Source of the DNA: an uncultured Verrucomicrobiota bacterium
Lineage (GTDB): Bacteria > Verrucomicrobiota > Verrucomicrobiia > Limisphaerales > UBA9464
Length of the DNA stretch: 58,894 nucleotides
Assembly (NCBI GenBank): GCA_903910585.1
Contig: CAIWAH010000098.1
Span: 1-58,894, forward strand
Direction: 5' to 3'
The position numbers and the translations under genes were made by a program. The notes beneath the pieces were generated by a model. That model searched no databases. It saw only the letters and a program-made list of their open reading frames with translations, and was not told the origin of the DNA. Shown piece after piece: positions 31,631 to 41,041 of this stretch. How positions within the stretch are numbered: position 1 is the first letter of the stretch; the number at the start of each line of letters is the position of its first letter.

Positions 31631-32941
31631 ATGCGATTCCTCTACAACGTCCTGTTCAACATCGGCTTTGTCCTGAGTGCGCCCTTCTATTTCCTGAAGA
31701 TGCGCCGACGGGGCAATTGGCAGGCCGGGTTCACGGAACGGTTTGGCCAATACGACGGCCGGCTGAAGATGTCCCTGACCAACCGCAAGGTCATCTGGCT
31801 GCACGCGGTCAGCGTCGGGGAGGTGGGCCTGGCGACCGAACTGGTCCGGCGGCTGGAGATCCGGTTGCCAAATCACAAGCTGGTGGTCTCGACGACCACC
31901 ACGACCGGACGGGCGGAGCTGGAAAAGCAGCTGCCGGCGCACGTCAGCAAGATTTACTACCCGATTGACCGCCGGAAGCACGTCCAGCGCTCGATGGGTT
32001 CCATCCATCCGCAGGCGATGATCTTTGTGGAGGCCGAGCTGTGGCCGAACATGCTCTGGACGCTCCAGAAGCGGGACATTCCTTACTTTCTGGTGAACGC
32101 GCGGATCTCGGACCGGTCGTTCCGGGGCTACCGGAGGGCAGGATTCATTTTCCGCCGCCTGTTCGCGGGATTCTCCGGCGTGGGAGTCCAAAACGAGGCC
32201 GACGCACAGCGGTTGCGGGAACTGGGGGTTCGCCCGGAGGTGATTGAAGTCGTGGGCAGCCTGAAATTCGATTCTGCGGCCATCAAGGGCCCGGCCCGTT
32301 TGGATGTGTCGGCGCTGCTGGCGCAGCTCGGGGTGGCCGACGATGCCCTCGTGCTGGTCGGTGGCAGCACCCACGCGGGGGAGGAACTGCTGCTCGCCCA
32401 GATCACGCGCCGGCTGCGCCAACGGTTTCCGAAACTCTTCACCATCATTGTTCCGCGGCACCAGGAACGGGGCGGGGAGGTCGGGCGCGAATTGGCCGCG
32501 AACTGCGTCAAATTCCGGTTTCGCAACGAAATCACACAGCTGACGCAACTGGACGATCCGGAACTGGAATGTCTGGTGGTGAACACGACCGGCGAGTTGC
32601 GGTTCTTCTATGAACGGGCCGACGTGGTCTTCGTCGGGAAGTCCCTGACGGCCGAAGGCGGCCAGAATCCGATCGAGCCTGCCGCCCTCGGGAAACCGGT
32701 GGTGTTTGGACCGAACATGCAGAACTTCCCCCAAGTGGTGCCGCAATTCCTGGCCCGGGACGGCGCCCGGCAGGTGCCGGATGCGGCGGCGCTCGAATTG
32801 GAATTGGAACGGCTGCTGGCCGATCCCGCGGAACGGGCGGCACTTGGACTCAGGGGCCAGGCGGTGGTCCGGGAGAATCTTGGCGGCCTCGAAAAGACGG
32901 TCGAAATGATCGTCCGGCACGTGTCGGACGACGAGTCGTGA
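31631..32941 (+). CDS. waaA: 3-deoxy-D-manno-octulosonic acid (Kdo) transferase
   Basis: 436 aa, the usual WaaA/KdtA length. This GT30 enzyme adds Kdo from CMP-Kdo to lipid A precursor at the inner membrane, so the organism makes LPS. An N-terminal hydrophobic anchor (MRFLYNVLFNIGFVLSAPFYF) precedes the acceptor domain with WLHAVSVGEVGLATEL, which holds the conserved Glu. FVEAELWPNMLW, VNARISDRSFRGYRR and VQNEADAQRLRELG follow. The donor domain shows GGSTHAGEE, VGKSLTAEGGQNPIEPAALG and VVFGPNMQNF. It is coupled to a GT2 gene whose GTG start overlaps the waaA stop. Confidence 0.95.
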   Translation: MRFLYNVLFNIGFVLSAPFYFLKMRRRGNWQAGFTERFGQYDGRLKMSLTNRKVIWLHAVSVGEVGLATELVRRLEIRLPNHKLVVSTTTTTGRAELEKQLPAHVSKIYYPIDRRKHVQRSMGSIHPQAMIFVEAELWPNMLWTLQKRDIPYFLVNARISDRSFRGYRRAGFIFRRLFAGFSGVGVQNEADAQRLRELGVRPEVIEVVGSLKFDSAAIKGPARLDVSALLAQLGVADDALVLVGGSTHAGEELLLAQITRRLRQRFPKLFTIIVPRHQERGGEVGRELAANCVKFRFRNEITQLTQLDDPELECLVVNTTGELRFFYERADVVFVGKSLTAEGGQNPIEPAALGKPVVFGPNMQNFPQVVPQFLARDGARQVPDAAALELELERLLADPAERAALGLRGQAVVRENLGGLEKTVEMIVRHVSDDES

Positions 32942-33969
32942 CGCCGGCCGGGCTTTCGGTCACATTGCCCGGGACGTCGTTCATGCCCTCCGTTTCGGTC
33001 ATCGTCTCCAACTTCAATGGCGCCCGGTTCCTGCCGCGGCTGTTGGAAACCCTGCGGGCGCAGCGGGGCGTTGCGGTCGAGATCATCATGGTGGACCGGT
33101 GCAGCACCGATGACTCCGGAAAGATTTTGACCGCAAATCCGGACGTGAAGGTCCTGACCGAGCCCCCGGAAACGGGCTTGGTCGCGGGGTATCATGCGGG
33201 AACAACTTTGGCGTCCCACGAGCTGCTGTTTTTCTGCAACGAGGACATGTGGTTTGATCCGGACTGCCTCCGGCTCCTGGCAGGGCGGATTGATCTGGCG
33301 GCGAGGGTGGGCGCAGCCGATCCATGGCAATGGACGTATGATGGCCGGGAGTGGATCCACGGCGGGACGAAGTTCTACCGGACCGCGTGGGCACTGAACT
33401 CGCCGCATCCCCGGTATGCCGCCGATTTCAATGTGCCGATGGTGGCCGGCGAAACGGTGCCGTTTCCCTGCGCCGGGGCCGTGATGATTCACCGGGACGT
33501 TTACCGCGAGCTGGGCGGGTGGGACACGGGATTCTTCCTCGACCACGAGGACATCGACCTCTTCATCCGGGCCTGGCAACGGAACTGGAAGACGGAGCAG
33601 GTGCCGGCGGCGAAGGTCTATCACGCGGTCAACGCCTCGAGCGCGCAGACATTGACCCGTCTCAACGTGTCCGTGGGACGGCGGCGTTATGTGTCGCAGC
33701 GGGCGAACCTGACAGCGATCGCGATCAAGTATTTTTCGTGGCGGGCGGTCCTGCTTGCCGCCCTGGTCTGGCCGGCGGTCGTGCTGAACAACCTGGTGAA
33801 ACTTCGTGGCCGGATGCTCCGAGGCGACTGGGACGTGGTCGTGGATCTATGGCGTCGCCTGCCGGGGCTGCTGGTGTTCCGGAAGGCCAATTCCGCCTAC
33901 AATCGCCTTCGCCGCGGAGAAGAGTTTTTCAGAACCCCGGAACACGTTGCCGGGAATCCCAGCCACTGA
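32938..33969 (+). CDS. Family 2 glycosyltransferase
   Basis: 343 aa from a GTG overlapping the waaA stop. A Met at 32983 (MPSVSVIVSNFNGARFLPRL) is where homology begins and is an alternative start. The GT-A nucleotide-sugar fold is visible: SVSVIVSNFNG, VDRCSTDDSGKI, FFCNEDMWFDPD in place of the DxD metal site, and FFLDHEDIDLFIRAW, which supplies the catalytic base. A C-terminal hydrophobic helix (AVLLAALVWPAVVLNNLV) suggests membrane association. It is similar to rhamnosyl- or other deoxyhexosyl-type transferases. The position after waaA suggests LPS core or O-antigen assembly. Donor and acceptor are unknown. Confidence 0.88.
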   Translation: MTPAGLSVTLPGTSFMPSVSVIVSNFNGARFLPRLLETLRAQRGVAVEIIMVDRCSTDDSGKILTANPDVKVLTEPPETGLVAGYHAGTTLASHELLFFCNEDMWFDPDCLRLLAGRIDLAARVGAADPWQWTYDGREWIHGGTKFYRTAWALNSPHPRYAADFNVPMVAGETVPFPCAGAVMIHRDVYRELGGWDTGFFLDHEDIDLFIRAWQRNWKTEQVPAAKVYHAVNASSAQTLTRLNVSVGRRRYVSQRANLTAIAIKYFSWRAVLLAALVWPAVVLNNLVKLRGRMLRGDWDVVVDLWRRLPGLLVFRKANSAYNRLRRGEEFFRTPEHVAGNPSH

Positions 33970-33983
33970 TTCGCAGTGGTGTC

Positions 33984-35183
33984 CTACAGCAGGTGTCCCA
34001 TCCGCTCCCGTTTGGTTTTCAGGTAGCGGGCGTTGTGCGGATTGGGCTTCACGCGGATGGGCAACTGCTCGACCACCTTCAGTCCGTGACCCTGCAGGCC
34101 GACGAGCTTTTTGGGATTGTTGGTGAGCAGGCGGATGGTCTTGAGACCGAGGTCGCTCAGCATTTGCGCCCCGACTCCATAGTCGCGCAGATCCATCGGG
34201 AAGCCGAGCTTCAGGTTGGCGTCCACCGTGTCGAGACCGCGCTCCTGCAGCTTGTAGGCCTGGACCTTTGCCGGCAGGCCGATGCCGCGGCCCTCCTGCC
34301 GCATGTAGAGGATGACGCCGCTGCCTTCCTGCTCGATCCGCTTCATCGCCGCGTGAAGCTGCGGGCCGCAGTCGCAGCGGCGCGAACCGAACACGTCCCC
34401 GGTTAGACACTCGCTGTGGACCCGCACCAGCACTCCCTCGCGGTCGCGGACGTCGCCTTTGACCAGCGCGAGATGGTGGTTGCCGTCCACCTTGGACTGG
34501 AAGAGATGCAGCGCGAAGTCACCGTAGTCGGTCGGCATGCGGATGGTCTCGATCCGTTCGACCAACCTTTCCGATGCGCGCCGGAACGCGATGAGCTGTT
34601 CCGTGGAGCAGATCTTCAGCCGATGTTTCTTTGCGAACCTCCGCAGTTCGGGCAGCCGGGCCATCGTGCCGTCGTCGCTCATGATCTCGCAGATGACACC
34701 CACCGGACGGCAGCCGGCGAGCTTGGCGAAATCAACGGCCGCCTCCGTGTGGCCGGCCCGCTGCAGGACGCCGCCGGGTTTGGCGCGGAGCGGGAAGATG
34801 TGTCCGGGTTTCTTGAGATCATCGGCCGTGGCCCGCGGGTCCGCCATGATCCGGATGGTCTTTGCACGGTCCGCGGCGCTGATGCCGGTGGTGATGCCGT
34901 GGGCCGCGTCCACGCTAACCTGAAACGCGGTCTGAAAGGATTCCCGGTTCTGCGTGACCATTTCCTCGATGCCGAGCTGCCGGAGCCGGTCTTCCGTGGT
35001 GGGCACGCAGATCAGCCCGCGGCCGAACTTGGCCATGAAGTTCACCGCCGCCGGGGTTGCCTTTTCCGCAACCATCACCAGGTCGCCCTCGTTCTCGCGA
35101 TCGGCGTCGTCCACGACGATGATCATGCGCCCACGGCGCAGGTCGGCGAGGGCGGCGGGAATCTCGTCAAACGTCTGCTTCAT
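33984..35183 (-). CDS. ribBA: Bifunctional 3,4-dihydroxy-2-butanone-4-phosphate synthase / GTP cyclohydrolase II
   Basis: 399 aa from the ATG at 35183 (MKQTFDEIPAALADLRRG). This fusion catalyses both entry reactions of riboflavin synthesis. The N-terminal RibB half (1-200) shows VVDDADRENEGDLVMVAE with the acidic metal site, DAAHGITTGISAADRAKTI and RAGHTEAAVDFAKLAG. The RibA half (205-399) shows RVHSECLTGDVFGSRRCDCG, with three zinc cysteines, and YMRQEGRGIGLPAK. Both halves look intact. Only 88 bp separates it from the divergent prepilin gene, and I find no FMN riboswitch there. It converges with the GT2 gene with 14 bp between stops. Confidence 0.95.
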   Translation of the reverse strand: MKQTFDEIPAALADLRRGRMIIVVDDADRENEGDLVMVAEKATPAAVNFMAKFGRGLICVPTTEDRLRQLGIEEMVTQNRESFQTAFQVSVDAAHGITTGISAADRAKTIRIMADPRATADDLKKPGHIFPLRAKPGGVLQRAGHTEAAVDFAKLAGCRPVGVICEIMSDDGTMARLPELRRFAKKHRLKICSTEQLIAFRRASERLVERIETIRMPTDYGDFALHLFQSKVDGNHHLALVKGDVRDREGVLVRVHSECLTGDVFGSRRCDCGPQLHAAMKRIEQEGSGVILYMRQEGRGIGLPAKVQAYKLQERGLDTVDANLKLGFPMDLRDYGVGAQMLSDLGLKTIRLLTNNPKKLVGLQGHGLKVVEQLPIRVKPNPHNARYLKTKRERMGHLL

Positions 35184-35271
35184 CCGGCGCGACCGTAGGA
35201 GGGGCGGCCCCGGAGCGCAAAGTCCGGAAGTTTGGCTGGCGAAGCCGATGTGATGGGGCAGGCTCGCCTCC

Positions 35272-36030
35272 GTGAGATCCGCGTCCTTCCCTTCGGTCTC
35301 CCGCTCCGGCTTCACACTGATCGAGCTTCTCGTGGTGATTGCCATCATCGCGGTGCTGGCCGGGATGCTCCTGCCGGCGTTGGGGCGGGCCCGGGACAAG
35401 GCGCGGGCGGCGGCCTGCCAGAGCAATCTGCGGCAGTTGCTGATCGCCACCGCGATGTATGACGAAGAGCAGCGGGCCTTGCCGATTGGCTGGCCCGATG
35501 CCTTGTGGGTGACGCAGGCGGCGTCGAAAGGCGAGCCGGCGCCCATCTGGTATCGGCAACTGCAGCCCTATCTGGGGCGAAGTGCCACCAATGCCGGCCA
35601 AGGGGTGTTTGTCTGCCCCGGAAGTGTCCAGAAGGCTCAGGCGAACGAACGACTCGGGGCCGCGCTGCGGGCGGGCGGTTTCTGGGGTTATCTCGCCTAC
35701 GGCCAGAACGGCATGATCAACAACGGCCGGCGGGACATGGCATTGCGGACGATCGCGGACCCGGCAGGAACCGTCATGGTTGGCGACAGCGATGGCTGGG
35801 ATGCCTGTCTCTATCCGGACACCAATGAACGGACCCTGGTTACGGGGAGTGGCAACGTCTGCTACCGCCACAGTGGCGGCACGGAGAAGAGTTCCGAATC
35901 CGCGGACCGGCATGGAGTGACCACGGGACGGAAGCTCGGGAAGTTCCGGGCAAATCTGGGTTTCCTCGATGGCCACGTGGAGCTGCGCCGAAGCGCGCCG
36001 GAGAAGATCTTTACACCCGCCCTCGACTGA
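35272..36030 (+). CDS. Prepilin-type (type II secretion/pseudopilin-like) protein
   Basis: 252 aa from a GTG. The start gives SRSGFTLIELLVVIAIIAVL, a textbook class III signal cleaved after Gly and methylated at Phe, with Glu5. Then come AGMLLPALGRARDKARAAA and CQSNLRQLLIATAMY, typical of the large Verrucomicrobia/Planctomycetes prepilin-like families. The C-terminal region ends in FRANLGFLDGHVELR, the H-X9-DG-like motif of those families. Such proteins are exported through a type II/IV pilin system and are present in dozens of copies per genome. Their function is not known. It stands alone and its stop is 14 bp from the converging GT4 stop. Confidence 0.9.
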   Translation: MRSASFPSVSRSGFTLIELLVVIAIIAVLAGMLLPALGRARDKARAAACQSNLRQLLIATAMYDEEQRALPIGWPDALWVTQAASKGEPAPIWYRQLQPYLGRSATNAGQGVFVCPGSVQKAQANERLGAALRAGGFWGYLAYGQNGMINNGRRDMALRTIADPAGTVMVGDSDGWDACLYPDTNERTLVTGSGNVCYRHSGGTEKSSESADRHGVTTGRKLGKFRANLGFLDGHVELRRSAPEKIFTPALD

Positions 36031-36044
36031 GCCGGTATCGGCAA

Positions 36045-37187
36045 TCAGGCGGTTAGCCGTTCGCGGAGCCGTTTCACGACGACCGGCCAGGCAAATTCCC
36101 GGTCATGATGGGCTTTGCCGGCCGCCGCGACCGTGCGGCGTTTTTCGTCCATGTGAACGAGCTCCTGAATCAGGCGGATGTAGCCATTGCGATCTGTGGC
36201 CGGGACGTGGGCCGCCCACTCCGCCCTTTCCAGGGCCGAACCGGTGTTGTGGCCGGTGGTGGTGGCCACCGCGACACCATGATCTAGGGCAGCCATCAGC
36301 GTGGTGCGCCGCTCGCTGTAGCCGTCCGTGAAGGGCAGTGCCATCACGTCGGCCGCGTGCAGGGCGCGCGAAACTTCCTGCGGTTTCACGTAGCCCAGCG
36401 GCCGGTAGAGTGCGCGCAGGTCGGAGGCGAGGGGGATTTCCGGGGCCGACCCGATCAGGACAAACGCCACGGGCTGGTTGGCTCGCAGCGAGTAGCGCCA
36501 GCCGTCGATGGCCCATGGAATGCCCTTGGCCGGGCTGAAGGTGCCGAAGTAGGCGATGATTTTGGCGTTCTCCGGCAGGCGGTGTTCGCGGCGCCAGCGG
36601 AGGCGGTCTTCCTCGGTCAACGTCGGGTCGCGCGGGATGCTTGAGGGGGACGGCAATGTGAAGAACTTTTTCGCGACCTCCGGCCGCCGGGCGGACCATT
36701 CCTCCACCCAGCGGCTGGTGGAGATGGGAATGGCATCGGCAAACCGCATGATCTTCTTCCACTGCCGGCGGTGATTCCACGCATACCAGAACCGGCCCGG
36801 ATGCCAGGAATAGTCCGCCGCGATCTCATGCGTGATGACGATTTGGCGGCGGCCCAGGCGATTGAGCCAGCCCATGAAAGACGGCAGCTGCAAATTCACG
36901 CCGCCGTGGCCATACATGTGGGGAACGTATTGCCAGATGAGGATTGCGTCCGAAGGAACCGCAGTCAGTTCGGCCGCCAGCAGCGCGACGTCCCTCCAGT
37001 CGTCCATCACCGGCCGGACCGTGTAGGGCACGTTGCCGCCGACACCGATCGAACTGATGACGGTCACCGGATGCCCCGCCTGCTCCAAGTGAATGGCCAG
37101 CGCCGCGGTGTGGTCGGCGAGTCCGCCCCGCTTGGGCGGGAGCAGATCGGAAAAGATTACCACGGGCGGCAAAATCACGCCGTTCAT
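36045..37187 (-). CDS. Family 4 (GT-B) glycosyltransferase
   Basis: 380 aa, start ATG at 37187. The N-terminal Rossmann domain shows FSDLLPPKRGGLADHTAALA, the acceptor-side glycine loop of the GT4 family. The C-terminal donor domain shows KIIAYFGTFSPAKGIPWAIDG, then VAFVLIGSAPEIPLASDL and ALHAADVMALPFTDGYSERR, where the usual E-x7-E acidic pair is degenerate (TDGYSERRTTLMAALDHG). It is soluble or peripheral. It likely adds a sugar to a lipid-linked or cell-surface glycan. Its neighbours (VanY-like peptidase, waaA and GT2 within 6 kb) point to envelope work. Confidence 0.85.
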   Translation of the reverse strand: MNGVILPPVVIFSDLLPPKRGGLADHTAALAIHLEQAGHPVTVISSIGVGGNVPYTVRPVMDDWRDVALLAAELTAVPSDAILIWQYVPHMYGHGGVNLQLPSFMGWLNRLGRRQIVITHEIAADYSWHPGRFWYAWNHRRQWKKIMRFADAIPISTSRWVEEWSARRPEVAKKFFTLPSPSSIPRDPTLTEEDRLRWRREHRLPENAKIIAYFGTFSPAKGIPWAIDGWRYSLRANQPVAFVLIGSAPEIPLASDLRALYRPLGYVKPQEVSRALHAADVMALPFTDGYSERRTTLMAALDHGVAVATTTGHNTGSALERAEWAAHVPATDRNGYIRLIQELVHMDEKRRTVAAAGKAHHDREFAWPVVVKRLRERLTA

Positions 37188-37301
37188 GGAAACCGACCCG
37201 CGGTCTAGAACAAGCCCGAATCGTGGGAGGCGCTCGCCGAAGTCATCCCCTTTCTGGCTGACCCGCGCCTTTTCGGGTGCTCTCCGGGTTTCTGCCAGTG
37301 A

Positions 37302-37913
37302 TCAAGTGCGGAGGGGAATTTGCCCAGACAAAGTTGGCGGTTGGAAAAGCCAGTGCCACGGCTCGTAAATCAGGCCGTGATGGTTGTTGCGGGGATAGCT
37401 GAGCCAAAACCCGAATTCGGCGGAACGGGCGGTCAGCCAAAGAAACGCGGCGGTATCCTCAAATCCTTCGGAGAGCGGCGGGCAGCCGGGCGTGCCGATA
37501 TCCACCGCGCGGCCGGTGTGGTGTTCGCTGTAACCCGGAGCTGCGTTGACCTGCAGGATCGCCTCCAGCGTTTCCCCGGCGGCGAGCTTGCGTTCGATGA
37601 TTCCCCGCTGGTGTGCGAGGCTGCGGAAACCGGAAATCAGCAGGAGTTCCACTCCGTCCTGCAACCCCGCCGCTTGCAGGGCCAACCACGCGGCCGCCGC
37701 GTCGGGAGCGAGTTTCAGCTCCCGGCCATCCTTCAGTGTGCGGGCGGTAACCAGTTCAGTCGCCTCGGGATGTTCCGGCAGACCGCGCAGGCGACCGTAA
37801 TCCGCCGGAATGCCCAAGTCGGCGAGATGAGTTTGAACCAAGGCGGTGGCGGAGGGCGGGGCAGTGGACACTTCTTGGCAAAGACTGCATTCGTTTTGGG
37901 ACCAAGCTGGCAA
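37302..37913 (-). CDS. VanY-type D-alanyl-D-alanine carboxypeptidase (M15)
   Basis: 203 aa from a TTG at 37913; a GTG at 37871 (189 aa) is a plausible alternative. No clear signal peptide is seen with either. The M15B peptidase motifs are complete. LLISGFRSLAHQRGIIERKL is the substrate loop, SEHHTGRAVDIG contains zinc-binding His and Asp (SxHxxGxAxD), and YEPWHWLF gives the catalytic Glu and last zinc His (ExxWH). These enzymes trim the terminal D-Ala of peptidoglycan stem peptides. A missing leader would imply a cytoplasmic role or a misplaced start. The 222-bp region before it is shared with korA. Confidence 0.82.
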   Translation of the reverse strand: MPAWSQNECSLCQEVSTAPPSATALVQTHLADLGIPADYGRLRGLPEHPEATELVTARTLKDGRELKLAPDAAAAWLALQAAGLQDGVELLLISGFRSLAHQRGIIERKLAAGETLEAILQVNAAPGYSEHHTGRAVDIGTPGCPPLSEGFEDTAAFLWLTARSAEFGFWLSYPRNNHHGLIYEPWHWLFQPPTLSGQIPLRT

Positions 37914-38135
37914 CAGGGAAATGATGGGCTTCAGAAGTCGGTGCTTTTGGCCGAAATCCAGATGTCAGGCGGGATTGGGCTTATGTTGGGACCTTGCAGG
38001 TTAAGCCAGTTTTATGGCTGGTCACCTTGACGGTCATCCGGGCCTAATTAACGTCCTCGCACACGATTTGCCGCGTGGCGACTCCCTATCCGGGCGCCTT
38101 CCTCGCGGCGTTTTCCCCTGAAAGGCAACATCTTA

Positions 38136-39971
38136 ATGAGCGCAGTCGCAGAATCTGGCCAGTCCGCGGGTGGCCAGCCACCCATTACCCGAGTTTCCGA
38201 AGCCATTATCCGTATCGCGGGCAACTCCCAGGACGGCATCCAAGCCATCGGCGGCTTCCTCGCCCGGCTGGCGGGACGCAGCGAACAGGAAGTCATGACG
38301 TTCATGACCATTCCTTCGACCATCTCCGGTGGTCCCTCGATTTTCCAGGTCCGCATCGGTTCCGGTGAAGTTCAGAGCGCCGGTGACGAGGCGGATATGC
38401 TCCTCGCCTTTTACCAGCACAGCTACGACAACCACCTCAGCTCCCTCAAGCTGGGCGGCATCGTCCTCTATGACTCGGACCATGTGACCGAGTTCAAGCC
38501 CGAGAACCTCGACAAATACCGCCATGTCGCGGTGCCGATCTCCAGCAAGACGGTCGAGGCCATCGGCGGCAGCGGTCGCGACAAGGGCAAAAACGTGTTC
38601 GCCCTCGGCCTCCTTGCGCGCATCTACGATCTCGACCTCGACAAGCTGAAGAGGCTGGTTGCGGAGCGTTTTGCGGGCAAGGACCCGAAGATCGCCGAGA
38701 CGGCCATCATGGCGTTCGACGCCGGCTACAGCTTCCAACTGCAGGATCTGCTCAAGAGCTACCAGCTGGAGCACTCGCAGAAGAAGATTGGGCGCCCGCA
38801 GGTCGTGATGAACGGCAACGAGGCGATTGCCTATGGACTGGTCGCTGCCGGGGTGCGCTTTGGCGCCGGTTACCCGATCACCCCGTGGTCCGACATCATG
38901 GAAATCCTTCGGCGCGAACTGCCGAAATACGGCGGTTCTTTCCAGCAGTGCGAGGACGAGATCGCGTCCATCTCGATGGCAATCGGCGCGAGCTGGGGCG
39001 GGCGGGTTGCCGTCACCGGTTCTTCCGGCCCGGGCATCTCCCTCAAGACGGAAGCCTTGGGCTGGGCGTGCATGGCGGAAATGCCGCTGGTCGTGGTGGA
39101 TATCCAGCGTGGTGGCCCGTCCACGGGCATGCCCACCAACATCGAGCAATCCGACCTGAACATTGCGTGCTTTGGCGGCCACGGTGACAGCCCCCGCGTG
39201 GTCATCGCCCCGGCCACGGTCGAGGACTGCTTCTACTCGGCGATTGAGGCCGTGAACATCGCCCGCAAGTTCAGCACGCCGGTGATTTTGCTCTCCGACC
39301 AAGGCATTGCGACGCGGATCGAGGCCTTTCCTGAGCCTGATCTGAAGGCGATCTGCCAGGACATCACCCCGGACTTCTCGCCCGTGGCGGACCACAAGCC
39401 CTACGACTTGGCCGCCGCCGATGGCATCACCCGCCACCTGGCCCCCGGCACCCGGGTCGGCAGCGGCAAATACCCAGTGGTCACCGGTCTGGAACACGAC
39501 GAGCTCGGCCATCCGACCGGTTCGCCCAAGCTGCATCTCCAGATGACCGCCAAGCGCCGCAACAAGCTGAAGAAGCTCGGCCAAGAATTGCCGAAGCCGG
39601 TCGTTTACGGCCCGGCCGAAGGGCAGGTGCTGCTGGTCAGCTGGGGTTCGGCGCAGGGCCCGGTGCGCGAGGCGGTGGACAAGTTCCGCTCCTTGGGCGA
39701 TGCCGTCTCGGCAGTCCACGTGAAATACATCAACCCGCTTCCGGAGGGCTTGGCGGAGATCTTCAAGGGCTTCCGCCACATCTTCGTGGTCGAACTCACC
39801 GACGAAGGGCTTTACGGCTACGGCCAGTTCGCAGCCGTGCTGCGGGCCCGTTATTGCGATCCCAAGATCAAGGGCATCACCAAGGTGGACGGTCTCACCT
39901 GGAAGGTGAAGGAGATCGTTGACCGCGTCCGCGCGGGGATTGCCGCCGCGAACCAAGCCTCTCAAGCCTGA
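38136..39971 (+). CDS. korA: 2-oxoacid:ferredoxin oxidoreductase, gamma-alpha fused subunit
   Basis: 611 aa, start ATG at 38136, with GAAAGG 13-18 nt upstream as a weak ribosome site. The first 190 residues are the gamma domain (RIAGNSQDGIQAIGGFLARL), fused to the alpha domain. The alpha part begins VMNGNEAIAYGLVAAGVRFG and shows GYPITPWSDIMEIL, SSGPGISLKTEALGWACMAE and IQRGGPSTGMPTNIEQSDL. This is the arrangement of KorA-type 2-oxoglutarate or 2-oxoacid:ferredoxin oxidoreductases, which convert a 2-oxoacid and CoA to acyl-CoA, CO2 and reduced ferredoxin. Which 2-oxoacid is used is not certain; 2-oxoglutarate is the usual annotation. korB follows at 28 nt. Confidence 0.93.
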   Translation: MSAVAESGQSAGGQPPITRVSEAIIRIAGNSQDGIQAIGGFLARLAGRSEQEVMTFMTIPSTISGGPSIFQVRIGSGEVQSAGDEADMLLAFYQHSYDNHLSSLKLGGIVLYDSDHVTEFKPENLDKYRHVAVPISSKTVEAIGGSGRDKGKNVFALGLLARIYDLDLDKLKRLVAERFAGKDPKIAETAIMAFDAGYSFQLQDLLKSYQLEHSQKKIGRPQVVMNGNEAIAYGLVAAGVRFGAGYPITPWSDIMEILRRELPKYGGSFQQCEDEIASISMAIGASWGGRVAVTGSSGPGISLKTEALGWACMAEMPLVVVDIQRGGPSTGMPTNIEQSDLNIACFGGHGDSPRVVIAPATVEDCFYSAIEAVNIARKFSTPVILLSDQGIATRIEAFPEPDLKAICQDITPDFSPVADHKPYDLAAADGITRHLAPGTRVGSGKYPVVTGLEHDELGHPTGSPKLHLQMTAKRRNKLKKLGQELPKPVVYGPAEGQVLLVSWGSAQGPVREAVDKFRSLGDAVSAVHVKYINPLPEGLAEIFKGFRHIFVVELTDEGLYGYGQFAAVLRARYCDPKIKGITKVDGLTWKVKEIVDRVRAGIAAANQASQA

Positions 39972-39999
39972 TCACAACTGCCATTTCCAAGACGAAACC

Positions 40000-40959
40000 A
40001 TGAGCGTTCTCGACATACCTTTCGGGGTTCTGCCCCGCACGACCGACACCGCCGGCCTGCCAGTGCCGGCTCCCCTCGCCGATTCGGACCGCAAGCCGCT
40101 GACCAAGAAGGAAATCTCGGCGGATCATCCCACCTGGTGCCCGGGGTGCGGCGACTTCTCGGTGCTCGCCCTCTATTTCAAGCTGATCGAGAAGCGCAAG
40201 ATGCACCATGAGAAGGTCACCACCGTGGCCGGCATCGGCTGCTCCAGCCGTTTCCCCTACTTCGTGCAGGCGCACGGCGCCCACTTCATTCACGGCCGCG
40301 CGCTGCCGTTTGCGACCGGGGTCGCCTTGTCCCGTCCGGACCTGCATGTGTGTGTGTTCGGTGGCGACGGCGATGCCTTCTCGATCGGTGGCAATCACTT
40401 CACCCACACCGCCCGGAAGAACGTGAAGCTCACCTACGTGGTGATGGACAACAACGTTTACGGCCTGACCAAGAACCAGACCTCGCCGACCTCCCCGCTC
40501 GGCTTCAAGTCGAAGACCGACGTCTGGGGTGCAAAGGACCGGCCGATCAACCCGATCAAGCAGGCGATCTGCGCCGGCGCCACGTTTGTGGCCCGCACCT
40601 CGCACACGAATCCGAACCACGTGCTCCAGATGATGGAGGCCGCGATGGATCACGACGGCTTCAGCTTCATCCAGTGCCTCAGCGAATGCGTGGAGTTTTA
40701 TCCGGGCGCCTTTGACAACTCGAATCCGCGCAAGGGCGGCAAGTTCGACCTCGTGCCGGCGGACCATGACGTGACCGACGAATATGCCGCCTACAAGCTG
40801 GCCGAGGATCTCGCGCCCGGAAAATTCGGCGTCATTTACAAGGCCAGCCGGCCCACCAAGAACGCCAATGAGCAGGCCATCATCAATGACCACCAGAGCA
40901 AGGTGGCGGGGCTCGCCCCGTGGCAGATCCTGCAAAAGAACTTTGACCGGATGAAGTAG
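40000..40959 (+). CDS. korB: 2-oxoacid:ferredoxin oxidoreductase, beta subunit
   Basis: 319 aa from the ATG at 40000. The frame is open further upstream inside korA, but MSVLDIPFG is the likely start. Thiamine-diphosphate and iron-sulfur features are visible: HPTWCPGCGDFSVLALYFK near residues 43-61, GIGCSSRFPYFV, and VFGGDGDAFSIGGNHFTHTA holding the GDGD metal-diphosphate site. YVVMDNNVYGLTKNQTSPTS follows. It forms the catalytic half with the korA product in the TCA cycle. The operon ends at a strong terminator immediately after the stop. No dedicated ferredoxin gene is adjacent. Confidence 0.95.
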   Translation: MSVLDIPFGVLPRTTDTAGLPVPAPLADSDRKPLTKKEISADHPTWCPGCGDFSVLALYFKLIEKRKMHHEKVTTVAGIGCSSRFPYFVQAHGAHFIHGRALPFATGVALSRPDLHVCVFGGDGDAFSIGGNHFTHTARKNVKLTYVVMDNNVYGLTKNQTSPTSPLGFKSKTDVWGAKDRPINPIKQAICAGATFVARTSHTNPNHVLQMMEAAMDHDGFSFIQCLSECVEFYPGAFDNSNPRKGGKFDLVPADHDVTDEYAAYKLAEDLAPGKFGVIYKASRPTKNANEQAIINDHQSKVAGLAPWQILQKNFDRMK

Positions 40960-40979
40960 GTCCGGGTCGGTTCCGTTTT

Positions 40980-41016
40980 GGCCGGCGGGATGGAAATGTC
41001 CCGTCGGCCTTTTTGT
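40980..41016 (+). terminator. Rho-independent terminator of korAB
   Basis: GGCCGGCGGGA and TCCCGTCGGCC pair over 11 positions (one G-U) around an 8-nt loop at 40991-40998, followed by TTTTTGTTT. It lies 20 nt after the korB stop and before the convergent pyrD stop at 41042. Confidence 0.9.
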
Positions 41017-41041
41017 TTCCGGGCTTTGATCCTCCGGTCGC

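Noticed and set aside
35184..35271. Possible FMN riboswitch upstream of ribBA
   Set aside because: Only 88 bp are available and the conserved FMN aptamer blocks are not present.
38030..38065. TTGACG followed by TAATTA upstream of korA as a sigma-70 promoter
   Set aside because: The spacing between the hexamers is only 12 bp, too short for a -35/-10 pair.
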